Assembly (NCBI GenBank): GCA_024653385.1
Contig: JANLFZ010000039.1
Location: 12,815-21,011 of the forward strand
Direction: 5' to 3'
Source: Thermoguttaceae bacterium
Lineage (GTDB): Bacteria; Planctomycetota; Planctomycetia; Pirellulales; Thermoguttaceae
Length of the DNA: 8,197 bases
Below the pieces are notes generated by a model. It ran no database searches. It saw nothing but the letters and a program-made list of their open reading frames with translations, and was not told the origin of the DNA. Below, piece by piece: positions 6,587-8,197 of the stretch (positions are counted from its first letter, which is position 1; each line of letters opens with the position of its first letter). A program made the translations under genes and the position numbers.

Positions 6587-7960
6587 TCAGTTGCCGAGCG
6601 ATTGCAGCGGGGCGGGGATGCGTCCGCCGAACCGGACAAACGGGGCGCTGGCGCCGGCGTTGCGCACTTCCATCACCGGCGTCGAGCCGAACAGGCCGCC
6701 AAAGTCCACGAAGTCGCCGGCCTTGGCGCCGGGCACGGGAATCAACCGCACGGCGGTGGTCTTGTCGTTGATCACGCCGATGGCCATCTCGTCGGCAATG
6801 ATGGCGGCGATGGTCTCGGCCGGCGTGTCGCCCGGGATGGCGATCATGTCGAGGCCGACCGAGCAGACGGCGGTCATGGCCTCGAGCTTTTCCAATACGA
6901 GGTGCCCGTTCCGGACGGCATCGGCCAAGGCCGCGTCCTCGCTGACGGGGATGAACGCACCGCTCAACCCGCCCACGGAACTCGACGCGAACAACCCGCC
7001 CTTCTTCACGGCGTCGTTGAGCATGGCCACGGCGGCGGTCGAGCCCGGGGCCCCGATCTTCTCGATGCCGAGGGTCTTGAGGATGTCGCCCACGCTGTCG
7101 CCCACGGTAGGGGTCGGGGCCAACGAGAGATCGACGATGCCGAAGGCCACGCCCAACTCGGCGGCCACCTCGCGCCCGATCAGTTCGCCCACCCGCGTGA
7201 CCCGAAAACTGGTGATCTTGATCTCTTCGGCGAGGTCGCCCAGGGTGAGGTTTTTTTCGCGGGCGATCCGCCGTTTCAGCGCGCTGCCGACGACCCCAGG
7301 CCCGGACACGCCGATGTTCACCGTGGCCTCGGGCTCGCCCGCGCCCATGTAGGCCCCGGCCATGAAGGGGTTGTCTTCGGGGATGTTGGCGAAGATGACG
7401 AGTTTCGCGCAGCCGAACCCCCGCTTGTCGGCCGTGGCCCGGGCGATGTCGAGCACGATCTGGCCCATCTGCCGGATCGCGTCCATGTTGATGCCGGCCT
7501 TGCGCGACGCCACGTTGACCGACGCGCAGACCTGACGGGTCTGCGAGAGCACGTCGGGTAGGGAGTTCATCACGACCGAGTCGGCCGAGCTGATTCCCTT
7601 GTGGACCAGGGCCGTGAATCCGCCCACGAAATCGACCCCGCAGGCGGCGGCGGCCGCGTCGAGGGTTCGGGCCACCTGGACCGCGGCCGCATGCCCGTGC
7701 CCCGCCAGGATCGTCGAGACCGGCGAAATGGCCAGCCGCTTGTTCACGACCGGAATGCCGTACTTGCATCCCACGCGCTGGCACACCTCGACCAGCCGGC
7801 TCGCTCGGCTGAGGATCTTATTGTGGATCTTGCGGCAGACCAGGTCGACGCTGGGGGCAGCGCAGTCTTCCAGGTTCAAGGCCAGCGTCACGGCACGCAC
7901 GTCGAGGTGTTCGGCGTGCAGCATTTCGATGGTGGAGAGAATCTCGTCGGTGCGAAGCAT
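6587..7960 (-). CDS. UPF0210 / DUF711 (PFL-family) protein
   Basis: This 457-residue protein agrees in length and sequence along its whole span with the UPF0210 (DUF711) family, found in many bacteria and archaea and solved structurally with a fold related to pyruvate formate-lyase/anaerobic ribonucleotide reductase barrels. Its reaction is not established. Visible family blocks include ISPVSTILAGHG (78-89), PEDNPFMAGAYMGAGEPE (194-211), VNIGVSGPGVV (214-224), APTPTVGDSVGDIL (281-294), SSSVGGLSGAFIPVSED (326-342) and CSVGLDMIAIPGDTP (366-380). The C-terminus lacks the RVSGY glycyl-radical motif of true pyruvate formate-lyases, so a radical mechanism of that type is not expected. No signal peptide or membrane segment is seen. 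The ATG at 7960 lies 3 bases after the stop of the ACT-domain gene with no clear Shine-Dalgarno, pointing to translational coupling. The pairing with an ACT-domain protein is the usual context for this family and supports both calls. Confidence 0.92.
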   Translation of the reverse strand: MLRTDEILSTIEMLHAEHLDVRAVTLALNLEDCAAPSVDLVCRKIHNKILSRASRLVEVCQRVGCKYGIPVVNKRLAISPVSTILAGHGHAAAVQVARTLDAAAAACGVDFVGGFTALVHKGISSADSVVMNSLPDVLSQTRQVCASVNVASRKAGINMDAIRQMGQIVLDIARATADKRGFGCAKLVIFANIPEDNPFMAGAYMGAGEPEATVNIGVSGPGVVGSALKRRIAREKNLTLGDLAEEIKITSFRVTRVGELIGREVAAELGVAFGIVDLSLAPTPTVGDSVGDILKTLGIEKIGAPGSTAAVAMLNDAVKKGGLFASSSVGGLSGAFIPVSEDAALADAVRNGHLVLEKLEAMTAVCSVGLDMIAIPGDTPAETIAAIIADEMAIGVINDKTTAVRLIPVPGAKAGDFVDFGGLFGSTPVMEVRNAGASAPFVRFGGRIPAPLQSLGN

Positions 7961-7963
7961 AGT

Positions 7964-8197
7964 TCAACCGTGCCCGGCCGACAGCCGTAGCTGGTTCGTG
8001 GCCACAAAGACGTTCTCGTGCTGAAGCTTGACCGTGAAGCCGAGATCCTGGCCCATCTGTTCCAGGTCGGTCTGAAGCATGCGGATGTCCCACTTCGCCG
8101 GCACCTCCAACTGACCGACCAGCACGAACTCGTCGCCCTTCCGATCGCCGAAAAGGTCGACGATGTTGATGTCCTTCCCGGCCAGGTACTGGCTGAA
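7964..8197 (-). CDS. ACT-domain protein (UPF0237-like), N-terminus beyond the window
   Basis: Reading the minus strand from the right edge, an open frame of 77 codons ends at TGA (7966-7964). It begins FSQYLAGKDINIVDL and continues with a strand-like EFVLVGQLEVP, a helix DIRMLQTDLEQMGQDLG and a final strand FTVKLQHENVFVATNQL. That is the second half of the first helix onward of a beta-alpha-beta-beta-alpha-beta ACT domain, matching small (about 90-residue) UPF0237-type proteins; roughly a dozen N-terminal residues and the start codon are missing. ACT domains usually bind amino acids or similar small ligands as regulatory modules. The FGDRKGD turn replaces the SQTVL-type stretch I associate with the classical members, so the ligand may differ. 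The stop is 3 bases before the UPF0210 start, so the two are almost certainly co-translated. The gene is short and open-ended, but the frame and fold pattern are convincing. Confidence 0.85.
   Translation of the reverse strand, partial: FSQYLAGKDINIVDLFGDRKGDEFVLVGQLEVPAKWDIRMLQTDLEQMGQDLGFTVKLQHENVFVATNQLRLSAGHG

Noticed and set aside
6449..7561. Plus-strand open frames opposite the UPF0210 gene
   Set aside because: The minus-strand gene matches its family end to end, and the plus-strand translation is low-complexity Gly/His/Asp/Arg.
1..8197. Mobile element, phage, CRISPR or defence system
   Set aside because: No transposase, integrase, long repeats, spacer arrays, tRNA or defence-type domains appear, and base composition looks uniform.

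Overview
This GC-rich window (roughly two-thirds G+C by eye, with strong G/C preference at third codon positions) looks like ordinary chromosome of a planctomycete, probably of the Pirellulales type. The main clues are a Tat-exported Gfo/Idh/MocA oxidoreductase of the kind greatly expanded in Planctomycetes, weak or absent Shine-Dalgarno sequences in front of most genes, and tightly packed housekeeping genes. This assignment is inference from style and families, not from a marker gene. I see no RNA gene, CRISPR array, insertion sequence, phage gene or integration site.

Left half, plus strand (1-4125): the 3' part of a large multi-spanning membrane protein of unknown function, then a PEP synthase/PPDK-type regulatory kinase-phosphorylase (1858-2703), then the chorismate-binding subunit PabB (2716-4125). 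Gaps of 29 and 12 bases suggest one transcription unit. The products have no obvious shared pathway, although the regulator (PEP/pyruvate) and PabB (chorismate, made from PEP) both touch PEP-derived metabolism.

Right half, minus strand (4220-8197), read right to left: the C-terminal part of an ACT-domain protein (7964-8197, running off the edge), a UPF0210/DUF711 protein starting 3 bases after it (6587-7960), a 164-base intergenic region with a candidate promoter, a near-palindrome and a strong ribosome binding site, then the Tat-dependent oxidoreductase (5094-6422). A homocysteine S-methyltransferase-family protein (4220-5092) begins one base after the oxidoreductase stop.

The two halves converge at about 4126-4219, a short gap with a 10-bp inverted repeat that may act as a shared terminator. 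No clearly new biological system is visible. The points most worth following are the unknown membrane protein, the ACT/UPF0210 pair of unknown biochemical role, and the translationally coupled exported oxidoreductase and cytoplasmic methyltransferase.
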